A DNA stretch of 12,636 nucleotides from Enterenecus faecium (GCA_018713215.1 DVFO01000036.1:1-12636); one strand, 5' to 3'. Counted from the first letter of the stretch, positions 1-6,766 are shown. Program-made: numbers and translations. Notes: generated by a model not told the origin, from the letters alone.

Positions 1-387
1 GGCCGCCACCAGAGCCGCTACGTCACCACCCGGGTGGCCAGCGTGCACTCCCCCTGGATGCTGAAATCCCAGGTGGGCGACCTGCATTCCATCGCCATCT
101 CCCACGGCGAGGGCCGCTTTGTGGCGCCCCAGAACGTGGTGGACCAGCTCATTGCCAACGGCCAGGTGGCCACCCAGTACGTCAGCCCCCTCACCGGAGC
201 CCCCACCATGGACATGGTGGGCAACCCCAACGGCTCGGTGCACGCCATTGAGGGCATCTTCTCCCCCGATGGCCGGGTGTTCGGCAAGATGGGCCACTCC
301 GAGCGGCGGGGCGACCATGTGGGCGTGAACATCGTGGGCGACAAGTGGCAGCCCATCTTTGAGTCCGGCGCGCTGTACTTCAAATAA
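1..387 (+). CDS. purL: Phosphoribosylformylglycinamidine synthase, C-terminal part (partial at window start)
   Basis: This is the 3' end of a gene entering from the left, open in frame 1 from the first base and stopping at TAA 385-387 (128 residues visible). The visible part is the end of a class I glutamine amidotransferase domain. SHGEGRF, TMDMVGNPNGS, IEGI.SPDGRVFGKMGHSER are typical of PurQ and of the amidotransferase end of large PurL. The His and Glu of GHSER complete the Cys-His-Glu triad, whose Cys lies upstream of the window. The enzyme makes FGAM from FGAR, glutamine and ATP in de novo purine synthesis, in the cytoplasm. The pattern fits the long fused clostridial PurL better than stand-alone PurQ, but the upstream synthase domain is not visible, so fusion is inferred. 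It converges on the TrpR-like gene, with two hairpins in between. Confidence 0.88.
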   Translation, partial: GRHQSRYVTTRVASVHSPWMLKSQVGDLHSIAISHGEGRFVAPQNVVDQLIANGQVATQYVSPLTGAPTMDMVGNPNGSVHAIEGIFSPDGRVFGKMGHSERRGDHVGVNIVGDKWQPIFESGALYFK

Positions 388-398
388 ACGAAACAATA

Positions 399-425
399 CC
401 CCCCCAGGCCTTTGGCCTGGGGGGG
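399..425. terminator. Hairpin terminator between convergent purL and yerC-like gene
   Basis: A 12-bp perfect stem (CCCCCCCAGGCC / GGCCTGGGGGGG) with a TTT loop starts 11 nt after the purL stop. On the plus strand only TT follows. On the minus strand it is followed by TATTGTTT, so it may act in both directions. Confidence 0.75.
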
Positions 426-441
426 TTCCTGTTCAGGCAAC

Positions 442-471
442 GATCCCCCGGACCTGGTGGTCCGGGGGATC
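442..471. terminator. Second perfect hairpin just after the yerC-like stop codon
   Basis: A 13-bp perfect stem (GATCCCCCGGACC / GGTCCGGGGGATC) with loop TGGT lies 2 nt beyond the minus-strand stop codon. There is no T tract directly behind it on the minus strand. It may therefore be an RNA-stabilising hairpin, or work together with the neighbouring stem at 399-425. On the plus strand a T-rich stretch follows after about 10 nt. Confidence 0.55.
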
Positions 472-473
472 CG

Positions 474-770
474 TTATGCCTGTTTTTCTTTCTGCCGCTG
501 GATCATCCGGTGCATTCCCCCGGTGCCAAAGGAGAAGATCCGGTTGACCCGGCTGATGGTGGCGGAACTGGCCCCGGTTTTCTCCAGAATCTCGGTGTAC
601 ACCAGGCCCTGATCCAGCAGGCGGGCCACATCATACCGCTGCTCCATGGCCCGCAGCTCTCCCACGGTGCACAGATCGTCAAAAAAGGCGCAGCACTCCT
701 CCACGCTCTCCAGCTGCAAAATGCTCTCATACAGCGCCATGCTGCGCTCCTTGTTCGCTACTTTGGGCAT
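474..770 (-). CDS. TrpR-like regulator, YerC/YecD family
   Basis: A 98-residue protein with the compact all-helical TrpR fold. The central part (ECCAFFDDLCTVGEL, MEQRYDVARLLDQG) matches the YerC/YecD branch of the TrpR family. It is followed by a helix-turn-helix, roughly residues 57-80 (YTEILEKTGASSATISRVNR). It should bind DNA as a homodimer; targets and ligand of the YerC branch are not well established, and I see no trp genes nearby. Start ATG 768-770 follows a clean AGGAGG (upstream AAGGAGGAACTT). It is monocistronic, with its own promoter at 809-837, convergent to purL. Length fits the family (about 95-105 residues). The TrpR family assignment is firm; the regulon is unknown. Confidence 0.88.
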   Translation of the reverse strand: MPKVANKERSMALYESILQLESVEECCAFFDDLCTVGELRAMEQRYDVARLLDQGLVYTEILEKTGASSATISRVNRIFSFGTGGMHRMIQRQKEKQA

Positions 771-808
771 AAGTTCCTCCTTGTGGATGGGTGAATGATG
801 ATACGCTC

Positions 809-837
809 ATTCTAACACGTTGAAGCAGTAAAGTAAA
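809..837 (-). promoter_or_regulatory. Promoter of the yerC-like gene
   Basis: On the minus strand, -35 TTTACT (832-837), a 17-bp spacer and -10 TAGAAT (809-814) preceded by TGT (extended -10). It lies about 40 nt upstream of the start codon. Confidence 0.65.
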
Positions 838-871
838 CCGTTTTTTCAGCCAGGCGTAGGGCGGGTTTCTT

Positions 872-900
872 TTGCACCCGGGCGCAAGTCGTGATATGAT
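872..900 (+). promoter_or_regulatory. Promoter of the phosphoesterase gene
   Basis: -35 TTGCAC (872-877), 17-bp spacer, -10 TATGAT (895-900), 38 nt before the chosen start codon. An in-frame TTG at 872 would put the start inside the promoter, which supports ATG 938. Confidence 0.72.
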
Positions 901-937
901 AGAACAGATAACAACCAAAAAACGGAGGATGAGACCC

Positions 938-2053
938 ATGAACGACACAGCCAAGGTGATACGGCCCCACATCCCGCCGGGGCGGCGGGTGCTGGCCATC
1001 AGCGACATCCACGGAAACCTGTCTTTTTTTCGGGGTGTGCTGGAGAAGGCCCGGTTTTCTCCTGCGGATGTGCTGATTTTGGTGGGGGATCTCTTTGAAA
1101 AAGGGGAGGAGAGCCTGAATTTGCTGCGCGCGCTTCTGGAGCTCAGCCAGACCCACACCGTCTACCCTCTGTGCGGCAACTGCGACCACCTGGACCTCAT
1201 CTTTCTGGAGGGTAGGCCGGGCATTGACCAGGCCCTCTGGCCGGTGTTTCGCACCTGGGACCGGCGCTCCCTCCTTCTCCAGATGGGGGCGGAGCTGGGG
1301 CTGCATCCCCGGGGGGCGGAGGACCTGCCCCAGCTGCGGGCGGCCATTCTGGAAAAAATGCCCCGGGAGGTGGCATATTTGCGCTCCATGGCCCACATCC
1401 TACAAGCGGGGAAGTACATCTTCGTCCACGGCGGCATTGACCGGGAGGAGGATATGGAGTCCCTGCCCGCCTACGGCTGCATGAAAAACGACAACTTTGT
1501 GGGCCAGGGGCGGAAGTTTGACCACTGGGTGGTGGTGGGCCACTGGCCGGTGACCCTCTACCGCACCGACATCCCGGTGGCCCGGCCCTGGATCAAGGCC
1601 GACCAACACATCGTCTCCATCGACGGGGGGTGCGTGCTCAAGGTGGACGGACAGCTCAACGCCCTGGTCATCCCCGACGTCACCCGGGAGCATATGGACT
1701 ATGTGGCCTACGACGGCCTGCCGGTGGTGGTGGCTCTGGACGACCAGCTCCCCTCCCAGGACTCCTTCAACATCCGCTGGAGCGACAGCGTGGTGGAGGT
1801 GGTGGAGGAGGGGGAGGATGTGTGCCTGTGCCGCCACGTGTCCACCGGACGGGAGATGTGGATTTTGCGCCACTACCTCTACACCCGCCAGAGCGACGGC
1901 CTGACCCACACCGAGGACACCACCGACTATGAGCTCCCCGTACACGCCGGGGACCGGCTAGCCCTGGCGGCACAGTGCAGCCGGGGGTATCTGGTGAAGA
2001 AGGATGGGGTGACGGGGTGGTACCGGGGAAGGATTCAGGGAAATGAAGTATAA
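938..2053 (+). CDS. Calcineurin-like metallophosphoesterase with unassigned C-terminal domain
   Basis: A 371-residue protein; ATG 938 has ACGGAGGA at 922-929 in front of it. The first ~235 residues carry the metal-binding motifs of the calcineurin-like phosphoesterase superfamily in order: SDIHGN (D23, H25), VGDLFEKG (D51), GNCDH (N81, D83), FVHGGI (H164), VGHWP (H202). SIDGGCV near 228-233 resembles the end of the core in ApaH/PPP-type phosphatases. GNCD instead of GNHE/GNHD is seen in YfcE-like phosphodiesterases, so the substrate class is open (phosphoprotein, dinucleotide or phosphodiester). Residues ~255-371 are an extra region; its end (VHAGDRLALAAQ...GYLVKKDGVTGWYRGRI) looks like a small beta-barrel of SH3 type. 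No signal peptide is seen, so it should be cytoplasmic. It has its own promoter and is followed by the repeat element. Confidence 0.8.
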   Translation: MNDTAKVIRPHIPPGRRVLAISDIHGNLSFFRGVLEKARFSPADVLILVGDLFEKGEESLNLLRALLELSQTHTVYPLCGNCDHLDLIFLEGRPGIDQALWPVFRTWDRRSLLLQMGAELGLHPRGAEDLPQLRAAILEKMPREVAYLRSMAHILQAGKYIFVHGGIDREEDMESLPAYGCMKNDNFVGQGRKFDHWVVVGHWPVTLYRTDIPVARPWIKADQHIVSIDGGCVLKVDGQLNALVIPDVTREHMDYVAYDGLPVVVALDDQLPSQDSFNIRWSDSVVEVVEEGEDVCLCRHVSTGREMWILRHYLYTRQSDGLTHTEDTTDYELPVHAGDRLALAAQCSRGYLVKKDGVTGWYRGRIQGNEV

Positions 2054-2061
2054 ATAATTGA

Positions 2062-2414
2062 GGTGTGCCGCATAGCGGCACGGATTTCGATGGAGGCGGG
2101 AATCTGGCAGGCACCGGGGGTCTGGCTCCCGGCGGCGGGAACGCCGCTGTGCCAAGGTAGGCCCGGACGTGGAAATTGCCTAGCCATAGGGCCAGCTGCC
2201 CAGGGTGGCCTGGTGTGGTGGCAGTACCAGGAGCCACAGCAAGACAGACGGGCCGACTGTAGCCTTGACGCATGCCCAGCCTCGTACCCCAGGGAGGTCC
2301 TTAGGGGGGAACGCCCTAAGCGGGTTTTGGTTCCTTTTGGCCGCACAAAAGGAACCCCCAGCGGGTAGCGTCCCCACCGGGCTGGCAAGCCTGCTATCGA
2401 GAAATTGGAGAAGG
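2062..2414. repeat. Structured intergenic repeat, copy 1
   Basis: This fills most of the gap between 2053 and 2557. It is homologous to 9172-9742. Shared blocks in order: a 5' hairpin GTGCCGC-ATA-GCGGCAC (2065-2081) followed by GGATTT; GCGGCG-GGAA-CGCCGC (2132-2147), with a GNRA-type loop; then the core 2251-2393, which matches 9578-9721 with about 10 substitutions and one indel by eye. The core contains hairpins CTTAGGG/CCCTAAG (2300-2320) and GGTTCCTTTTG/CAAAAGGAACC (2329-2356). Between the GNRA hairpin and the core the copies keep nearly the same spacing (103 versus 100 nt) although that stretch has diverged. No conserved reading frame: a 1-nt indel shifts the frame between copies. Confidence 0.85.
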
Positions 2415-2483
2415 GGAGATGTATTCCATGGTTCCCGCTGGAGAGCGGAAAGGAAGATGAGTTCCCTTGACAAAAATCCCCCA

Positions 2484-2512
2484 TTGCAACATTCCCAAAC
2501 CTCTGATATACT
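2484..2512 (+). promoter_or_regulatory. Promoter of the FAD-dependent dehydrogenase gene
   Basis: -35 TTGCAA (2484-2489), 17-bp spacer, extended -10 TGA-TATACT (2504-2512), 44 nt before the start codon. Confidence 0.68.
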
Positions 2513-2556
2513 GCATCGGGGCTTTGCCCCTACTATTACGGAAATGAGGAACGTTC

Positions 2557-3960
2557 ATGACCAATCGTTATGATATTATGGTGCTGGGCACCGGCGAGGC
2601 GGGCATTTTTGCCGCCTACGAGCTGGCCCTGCGCTGCCCTGAGGCCAAGGTGCTGGTGGTGGACCAGGGCGCGGACATCTACCACCGCAGCTGCCCCATC
2701 GTGGCGGGCAAGGTCAAGACCTGCATCCACTGCCCGGTGTGTGACACCATGTGCGGCTTCGGCGGGGCCGGGGCCTTCTCCGACGGCAAGTTCAACTTTA
2801 CCACCGACTTCGGCGGCTGGCTCACCGATTTCCTGCCCCAGGACGAGGTGATGGAGCTCATCGAGTACGTGGACTCCCTGAACGTCAAGCACGGGGCCAC
2901 CACCCAGTGCTATTCCACCACCACCCCCCAGGCCCGGGAACTGGAGAAAAAGGCCCTGGAGTTTGACCTGCACCTGCTCCAGGCCCGGTGCAAGCACCTG
3001 GGCACCGAGAACAACCTGCGCATCCTCACCAACATCTATGAGCACATCCGGGACAAGCACGACTTCCGGTTCCATACCGCCATCCGCACCATCTCGGTGG
3101 AGCAAGACGGCACCTATACCCTGGAGGGCGAGAAGGGGGACCGGTTCAACGCCCCCTACCTCATCGCCGCCCCCGGCCGCTCCGGCGCGGAGTGGTTCTC
3201 CGAGCAGTGCAAGGGGCTGGGGCTGGAGCTCATCAACAACCAGGTGGACGTGGGGGTGCGGGTGGAGCTGCCCGCCACCGTCTTTGAGCACATCACCGAC
3301 GTGGTGTACGAGTCCAAGCTGGTCTATCGCACCAAGCAGTACGGCGACCAGGTGCGCACCTTCTGCATGAACCCCTACGGCCATGTGGTGGCGGAGAATG
3401 TGGAGGGCATCAACACCGTCAACGGCCACTCCTACTCCGACCCCAAGCTGCAAAGTCGCAACACCAACTTTGCTCTGTTGGTGTCCAACCGATTCACCCA
3501 GCCCTTCAATGAGCCCTACCGCTACGGCAAGCACATCGCCTCTCTGTCCAACATGCTGGCGGGCGGGGTGCTGGTGCAGCGGTTCGGGGACCTGGTGTCC
3601 GGCATCCGCACCAATGAGCACCGCCTGGCCAAGTCCTTTGTGCGGCCCACCCTCACCGCCGCCGTCCCCGGCGATCTGTCCCTGGCCCTGCCCAAGCGGC
3701 AGCTGGACGACATCATCGAGATGATCTACGCCCTGGACAAGCTGGCCCCCGGTACCGCCAACTATGACACCCTGCTGTACGGGGCCGAGGTGAAGTTCTA
3801 CTCCGCCCGCATCTCCCTCTCGAGCCAGCTGGAGACCGCTCTGCCCGGCTTCTTCGCCGTGGGCGACGGCGCCGGCGTCACCCGTGGCCTGGCCCAGGCG
3901 GGCGCCTCCGGTGTCAAGGCCGCCCGGGTGGTGGCAGACCGCTTAACAACCCGCAACTAA
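2557..3960 (+). CDS. FAD-dependent dehydrogenase, COG2509-like
   Basis: A 467-residue flavoprotein; ATG 2557 follows GAGGA at 2546-2550. The N-terminus is a dinucleotide-binding fold: VLGTGEAGIFAAYEL with GxGxxG at residues 11-16 and an acidic D36 ending the second strand (VLVVDQG). A Cys-rich stretch follows: C46, C56, C59, C62 and C66, within CPIVAG...CIHCPVCDTMCG, leading into GGAGAFSDGKFN. The C-terminus has the second FAD contact, FFAVGDGAGVTRGLAQAGASG. This arrangement is that of the uncharacterised FAD-dependent dehydrogenases of COG2509, found in many anaerobes. The natural substrate is unknown. No membrane segments or signal peptide. Monocistronic, with its own promoter and a strong terminator. 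The CxxCxxC pattern suggests a metal or Fe-S site, which is inference. Confidence 0.82.
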   Translation: MTNRYDIMVLGTGEAGIFAAYELALRCPEAKVLVVDQGADIYHRSCPIVAGKVKTCIHCPVCDTMCGFGGAGAFSDGKFNFTTDFGGWLTDFLPQDEVMELIEYVDSLNVKHGATTQCYSTTTPQARELEKKALEFDLHLLQARCKHLGTENNLRILTNIYEHIRDKHDFRFHTAIRTISVEQDGTYTLEGEKGDRFNAPYLIAAPGRSGAEWFSEQCKGLGLELINNQVDVGVRVELPATVFEHITDVVYESKLVYRTKQYGDQVRTFCMNPYGHVVAENVEGINTVNGHSYSDPKLQSRNTNFALLVSNRFTQPFNEPYRYGKHIASLSNMLAGGVLVQRFGDLVSGIRTNEHRLAKSFVRPTLTAAVPGDLSLALPKRQLDDIIEMIYALDKLAPGTANYDTLLYGAEVKFYSARISLSSQLETALPGFFAVGDGAGVTRGLAQAGASGVKAARVVADRLTTRN

Positions 3961-3964
3961 GAGA

Positions 3965-4001
3965 AAAAAGCCGCTGTGCAGCCTTTGCACAGCGGCTTTT
4001 T
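3965..4001. terminator. Bidirectional terminator
   Basis: A 16-bp perfect inverted repeat, AAAAAGCCGCTGTGCA / TGCACAGCGGCTTTTT, with loop GCCTT. It gives a GC stem plus T run on both strands. It serves both the FAD gene and the convergent minus-strand gene, whose stop codon is 2 nt away. Confidence 0.95.
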
Positions 4002-4003
4002 CC

Positions 4004-4957
4004 TTACAGTTCCACCGGCGGGTGGCCCAGGCGGTACACCAGGTTGACAAATCGGCGGTTGCGGATGGAGCTGCGGATGGTGGGCACAGCGCCGCCCAAC
4101 ATGAATACATACAGCAGCACCAGGTTGGTCCAATAGGCAGAGGGCACGATGATCTCCTCGGCCAGCAGCACGGGCACGGCCTGGAAGGCCATGGGCAGGG
4201 GCATTTCCAGTTGCTGAGACACCAGAATGGCCCAGTCGATCCGGTCTCCCACAAAGGTCATGACGATCATCACCACAATGCTGATGACAATGCCCCGGTT
4301 GGACAGCTTGCCCCCCAGCATCTCATAGCCCTTGAGGGTACACACAGCCATGATGAGGCCGGACAGGGCGGCTACAACCCCCAACTGGCTGAGCAGGACG
4401 ATACACAGCACTCCCAACAGGGAGCCGATGAGGCTGCCCACGATGCCGCCCGCCACATTTTCGCTCTTCTGGGCCCTCTGGGTCTGGGCGGTGTTGTGGG
4501 ACTGCTTCAGGGCCTGGGCGCAGCTGTCGCACACCTGCATGTAGCCGCCGGAGACAAAGTAGCCCTCCACAGGCAGCTCCTGGCCGCAGTTCTGGCAGCA
4601 GGGCCGGAAGGACTGGGTGCGCAGCAGCTCGGTGAGGGCGTTCATGGCTGCCTCCAGCCGATCTGCCCCCTTGGAGCCCTTGACCCGGACGGTGATGGAG
4701 ATGGCGTTCTGACGCTGGTGGAGGAGAAAAATCTCCTTGTGCTCCCGCTTGAACTGGCGCACCTCCTCTTTGCTCAGGGGTCCAGCGGTGCGGTGGACGG
4801 GGGTAGTCACCAAAAGCTGATAGGGATAGCGGGGGTCCGTGGCGAAGATGGTCCAGGCGTAGCCGCCCCGCTGGCCGTACAGGCCACCACTGTCGTCCAT
4901 CTGCAACCCCAGGCGCTGGGCAAACCCAGCATAGGCGTTGGAAATTTTCTTGTTCAT
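4004..4957 (-). CDS. Zinc-ribbon membrane protein of unknown function
   Basis: A 317-residue protein I do not recognise as a named family. Residues 1-115 are a soluble, mostly hydrophilic N-terminal domain (YPYQLLVTTP, ISITVRVKG suggest beta strands). A zinc ribbon follows: C121-x2-C124 and C143-x2-C146 (CQNCGQELP ... CDSCAQAL). After a short linker come hydrophobic segments at about 169-190, 193-208, 222-237, 256-271 and 275-292, so four or five membrane passes, then a basic tail. I place the start at ATG 4955-4957 because the promoter at 4998-5026 would lie inside the longer reading frame. The region before it is purine-rich (GGGGAGAGAAAGAGAGAG), so the ribosome site is weak or atypical. 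It might sense or scaffold at the membrane, but nothing in the sequence decides this. Confidence 0.7.
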   Translation of the reverse strand: MNKKISNAYAGFAQRLGLQMDDSGGLYGQRGGYAWTIFATDPRYPYQLLVTTPVHRTAGPLSKEEVRQFKREHKEIFLLHQRQNAISITVRVKGSKGADRLEAAMNALTELLRTQSFRPCCQNCGQELPVEGYFVSGGYMQVCDSCAQALKQSHNTAQTQRAQKSENVAGGIVGSLIGSLLGVLCIVLLSQLGVVAALSGLIMAVCTLKGYEMLGGKLSNRGIVISIVVMIVMTFVGDRIDWAILVSQQLEMPLPMAFQAVPVLLAEEIIVPSAYWTNLVLLYVFMLGGAVPTIRSSIRNRRFVNLVYRLGHPPVEL

Positions 4958-4997
4958 AAACTCTCTCTCTTTCTCTCCCCTGGGTGGGGATGAGAGC

Positions 4998-5026
4998 ATC
5001 TTAGCACAGGGGGAGAGAAAAGTCCA
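4998..5026 (-). promoter_or_regulatory. Promoter of the zinc-ribbon membrane protein gene
   Basis: On the minus strand, -35 TGGACT (5021-5026), 17-bp spacer, extended -10 TGC-TAAGAT (4998-5006). This implies a short leader of about 35 nt and supports the start codon at 4957. Confidence 0.55.
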
Positions 5027-5029
5027 GTA

Positions 5030-5256
5030 TCCCCCCCGGGATAGCCAAACATCGGTAAGAAACGGGAAACAACACACCACCTATAGCGGCCTGTGTGGCA
5101 GGGAAGGGGGGAAAAGCCTCGCAGAGTTCCCGCCGTCAGGCGGGAAACATTGAAATATATGGAATCCCAGGACATGCGCATGGGATTCCATACTTCTCGC
5201 CCTGCAAGTGTGGTTTTGGCCGCCTGTGGCGGACAAAAATGCGCGCAGCAGGGTGC
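5030..5256. other. Non-coding gap with three hairpins
   Basis: No supported gene lies here. Hairpins: TTCCCGCC-gtca-GGCGGGAA (5127-5146, 8 bp); TATGGAATCCCA ... TGGGATTCCATA (5158-5192, 12 bp, loop 11 nt containing a CATGCGCATG palindrome overlap); and CCGCC-tgt-GGCGG near 5220-5232. None is followed by a clear T tract. They could be a small RNA or a repeat relic; I cannot tell which strand is used. Confidence 0.4.
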
Positions 5257-5296
5257 AAAAAAAGACACCGGGAAAGGCAACCTGCCTTTCCCGGTG
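5257..5296 (-). terminator. Terminator of mnmE transcript
   Basis: A 14-bp perfect stem (5266-5279 with 5283-5296, ACC loop on the plus strand) followed on the minus strand by TCTTTTTTT. This is a textbook intrinsic terminator about 100 nt past the mnmE stop. Confidence 0.92.
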
Positions 5297-5304
5297 AGAG
5301 GGAC

Positions 5305-5362
5305 TTCCACAGCTTCCACAAAGTTTTCCACATGGTGTGTGAGTTGTGGAAGGCTATCCATA
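5305..5362. promoter_or_regulatory. Cluster of TTCCACA motifs resembling DnaA boxes
   Basis: TTCCACA occurs at 5305-5311, 5314-5320 and 5326-5332, and inverted (TGTGGAA) at 5345-5351. CTATCCATA follows at 5354-5362. The copy TTTTCCACA (5324-5332) differs from the DnaA box TTATCCACA at one base; CTATCCATA differs at two; the others match only in the CCACA half. The spacing and mixed orientation recall DnaA-box clusters, but strong consensus boxes are lacking. Confidence 0.35.
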
Positions 5363-5382
5363 GATATGGTGTCAACCCCTAA

Positions 5383-5405
5383 AAAGTGACAAAAACTGTC
5401 ATTTA
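5383..5405 (-). terminator. Weak hairpin overlapping the mnmE stop
   Basis: On the minus strand, TGACA-gtttt-TGTCA followed by CTTTTTAG, overlapping the TGA stop codon at 5399-5401. The stem is short and AT-rich, so this is at most a weak first terminator before the strong one at 5257-5296. Confidence 0.4.
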
Positions 5406-6766
5406 CCCACGCAAAAGCGCTGGAAAATTTGGGAAGTAATGTCGTCCCGCACCACACGTCCGGTGAGCTGCCCCAGATATTGGAGGGCGTCTTCCACATC
5501 GGTGAGGACGGCGTCGGGGGAGAGTCCGGCCTGGAGGGCCAGCTGGGCACGGGTGAGGCAGTCCTGGGCCTGGGCGGCGGCCTGGGCCTGGCGGGCGTTG
5601 GTGAGGAGCGCTCCGGGGCGCAGGCCGGGGTCGTGGGGGAACAGGCGGCCAATGGCCAGCTCCAGCTGGTCGATGCCGTCCCCGGTGAGGGCGGACAGGG
5701 TGACCGTCTCCACTCCGGCGGGGGGCTGGGGCAGGGGAGCGGCGGAGGGCAGGTCCTCCTTGTTGTACACCAGGATGGTGGGGCCGTTCTGGGCGGCCAG
5801 GCGCAGCAGCTCTTCCTCCTCCTGGTCCCGGGGGCGGGAGGCGTCCACCACCACCAGGGTCAACTCGGAGCGGCGCAGGGCTTCCCGGCTGCGCTCCACC
5901 CCCAGCTGCTCCACCTGGTCGTCGCTGTCCCGCAGTCCGGCGGTGTCAATGAGGCGCAGCAGCACGCCCCCCAGGTTCAGCCGCTCCTCCACGGTGTCCC
6001 GGGTGGTGCCGGCGATGGGGGTGACAATGGCCCGGTCATAGCCCAGCAGGGCGTTGAACAGGGTGGATTTTCCGGCGTTGGGCTTGCCCACGATGGCGCA
6101 GGGAATGCCCTCCACCAGGGCTTTGCCCCGCTGGTAGGTGGCGGTGAGCTGGTCCAGCTGTTTCTCCGTCTGGCCCAGGGTGTCGGCGATCTCCTGGGCC
6201 TCGAAGGGGTCGATGTCCTCGTCGGGGTAGTCCAGCACGGCGTGGAAGTGGGCCATGAGGGCGGTGAGTTGGTCGTAGATGTCCTCGATGACCTGGGCCA
6301 GGGCCCCGCCCAGCTGTCCAGCGGCCTGATACACCGCCCCCTGGGTCTCGGCGTGGATGAGGTCTGCCACCGCTTCGGTGCGGGTCAAATCCATTTTTCC
6401 CGCCAGGAAGGCCCGCCGGGTGAACTCGCCCGCCTGGGCCTGACGCACCCCGCAGGCAAACAGGGCCTCTAAGGCCATGGTCAGCAGCACCGGGGAGCCG
6501 TGGCATTGCAGCTCGGCGGTGTCCTCTCCCGTATAGCTGTGGGGGCCACGGGAGACGGTGGCCAGGCAGTGGTCCAGGGCCTTGCCCTGGGCGTCGTGGA
6601 GGGTGCCGTACACCAGCAGGCGGTTGGGCTGCTCTGCCATGGGCTTGCCACGGACGGGGGTGAACACCTGGTCCAGGGCAGAAATGGCCTGGGGTCCCGA
6701 GAGGCGGAGGATGCCGATGGCAGTGGCCTGGTGCCCGGTGGCAATGGCGGCAATGGTATCATTCAT
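5399..6766 (-). CDS. mnmE: tRNA uridine-5-carboxymethylaminomethyl modification GTPase MnmE (TrmE)
   Basis: A 455-residue protein, the normal family length. With MnmG it installs the cmnm5 group on U34 of certain tRNAs. The N-terminal formyl-THF-binding domain (MNDTIAAIATG, GIRLSG-like segment, GEFTRRAFLAGKMDLTRTEAVADLI) is followed by a helical domain. An embedded GTPase domain comes next: G1 GKPNAGKS 227-234, TTRD 254-257, DTAG 274-277, NKED 335-338, SAL near 358-360. The protein ends in FCVGK; this is the C-(I/L/V)-G-K signature whose Cys (C452) is conserved. The start is ATG 6764-6766, with GAGGTG upstream; a longer frame back to 6838 lacks a ribosome site and crosses the promoter. mnmG is not adjacent, unlike the common mnmE-mnmG pairing. 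Divergent from the SecB-like gene. Confidence 0.97.
   Translation of the reverse strand: MNDTIAAIATGHQATAIGILRLSGPQAISALDQVFTPVRGKPMAEQPNRLLVYGTLHDAQGKALDHCLATVSRGPHSYTGEDTAELQCHGSPVLLTMALEALFACGVRQAQAGEFTRRAFLAGKMDLTRTEAVADLIHAETQGAVYQAAGQLGGALAQVIEDIYDQLTALMAHFHAVLDYPDEDIDPFEAQEIADTLGQTEKQLDQLTATYQRGKALVEGIPCAIVGKPNAGKSTLFNALLGYDRAIVTPIAGTTRDTVEERLNLGGVLLRLIDTAGLRDSDDQVEQLGVERSREALRRSELTLVVVDASRPRDQEEEELLRLAAQNGPTILVYNKEDLPSAAPLPQPPAGVETVTLSALTGDGIDQLELAIGRLFPHDPGLRPGALLTNARQAQAAAQAQDCLTRAQLALQAGLSPDAVLTDVEDALQYLGQLTGRVVRDDITSQIFQRFCVGK

Noticed and set aside
872..937. In-frame upstream extension of the phosphoesterase from a TTG codon
   Set aside because: The TTG is part of the -35 box, and ATG 938 has a strong GGAGGA ribosome site.
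2063..2368. Reading frames over the two repeat copies giving similar peptides (REVLRGERPKRVLV in both)
   Set aside because: A 1-nt indel shifts the frames between copies, the differences favour hairpin pairing over codons, and there is no ribosome site. Such frames are likely annotation artefacts of the repeat.
2467..2472. Perfect TTGACA as -35 box of the FAD gene
   Set aside because: It is 34 bp from the TATACT -10, too far. TTGCAA at 2484 has the right 17-bp spacing.
4958..5080. 41-residue N-terminal extension of the zinc-ribbon membrane protein
   Set aside because: It covers the likely promoter at 4998-5026, and its composition does not look like a signal peptide or domain.
5093..5389. 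Plus-strand frames of about 95 codons downstream of mnmE
   Set aside because: They run through the hairpins and the mnmE terminator, with no recognisable domain.
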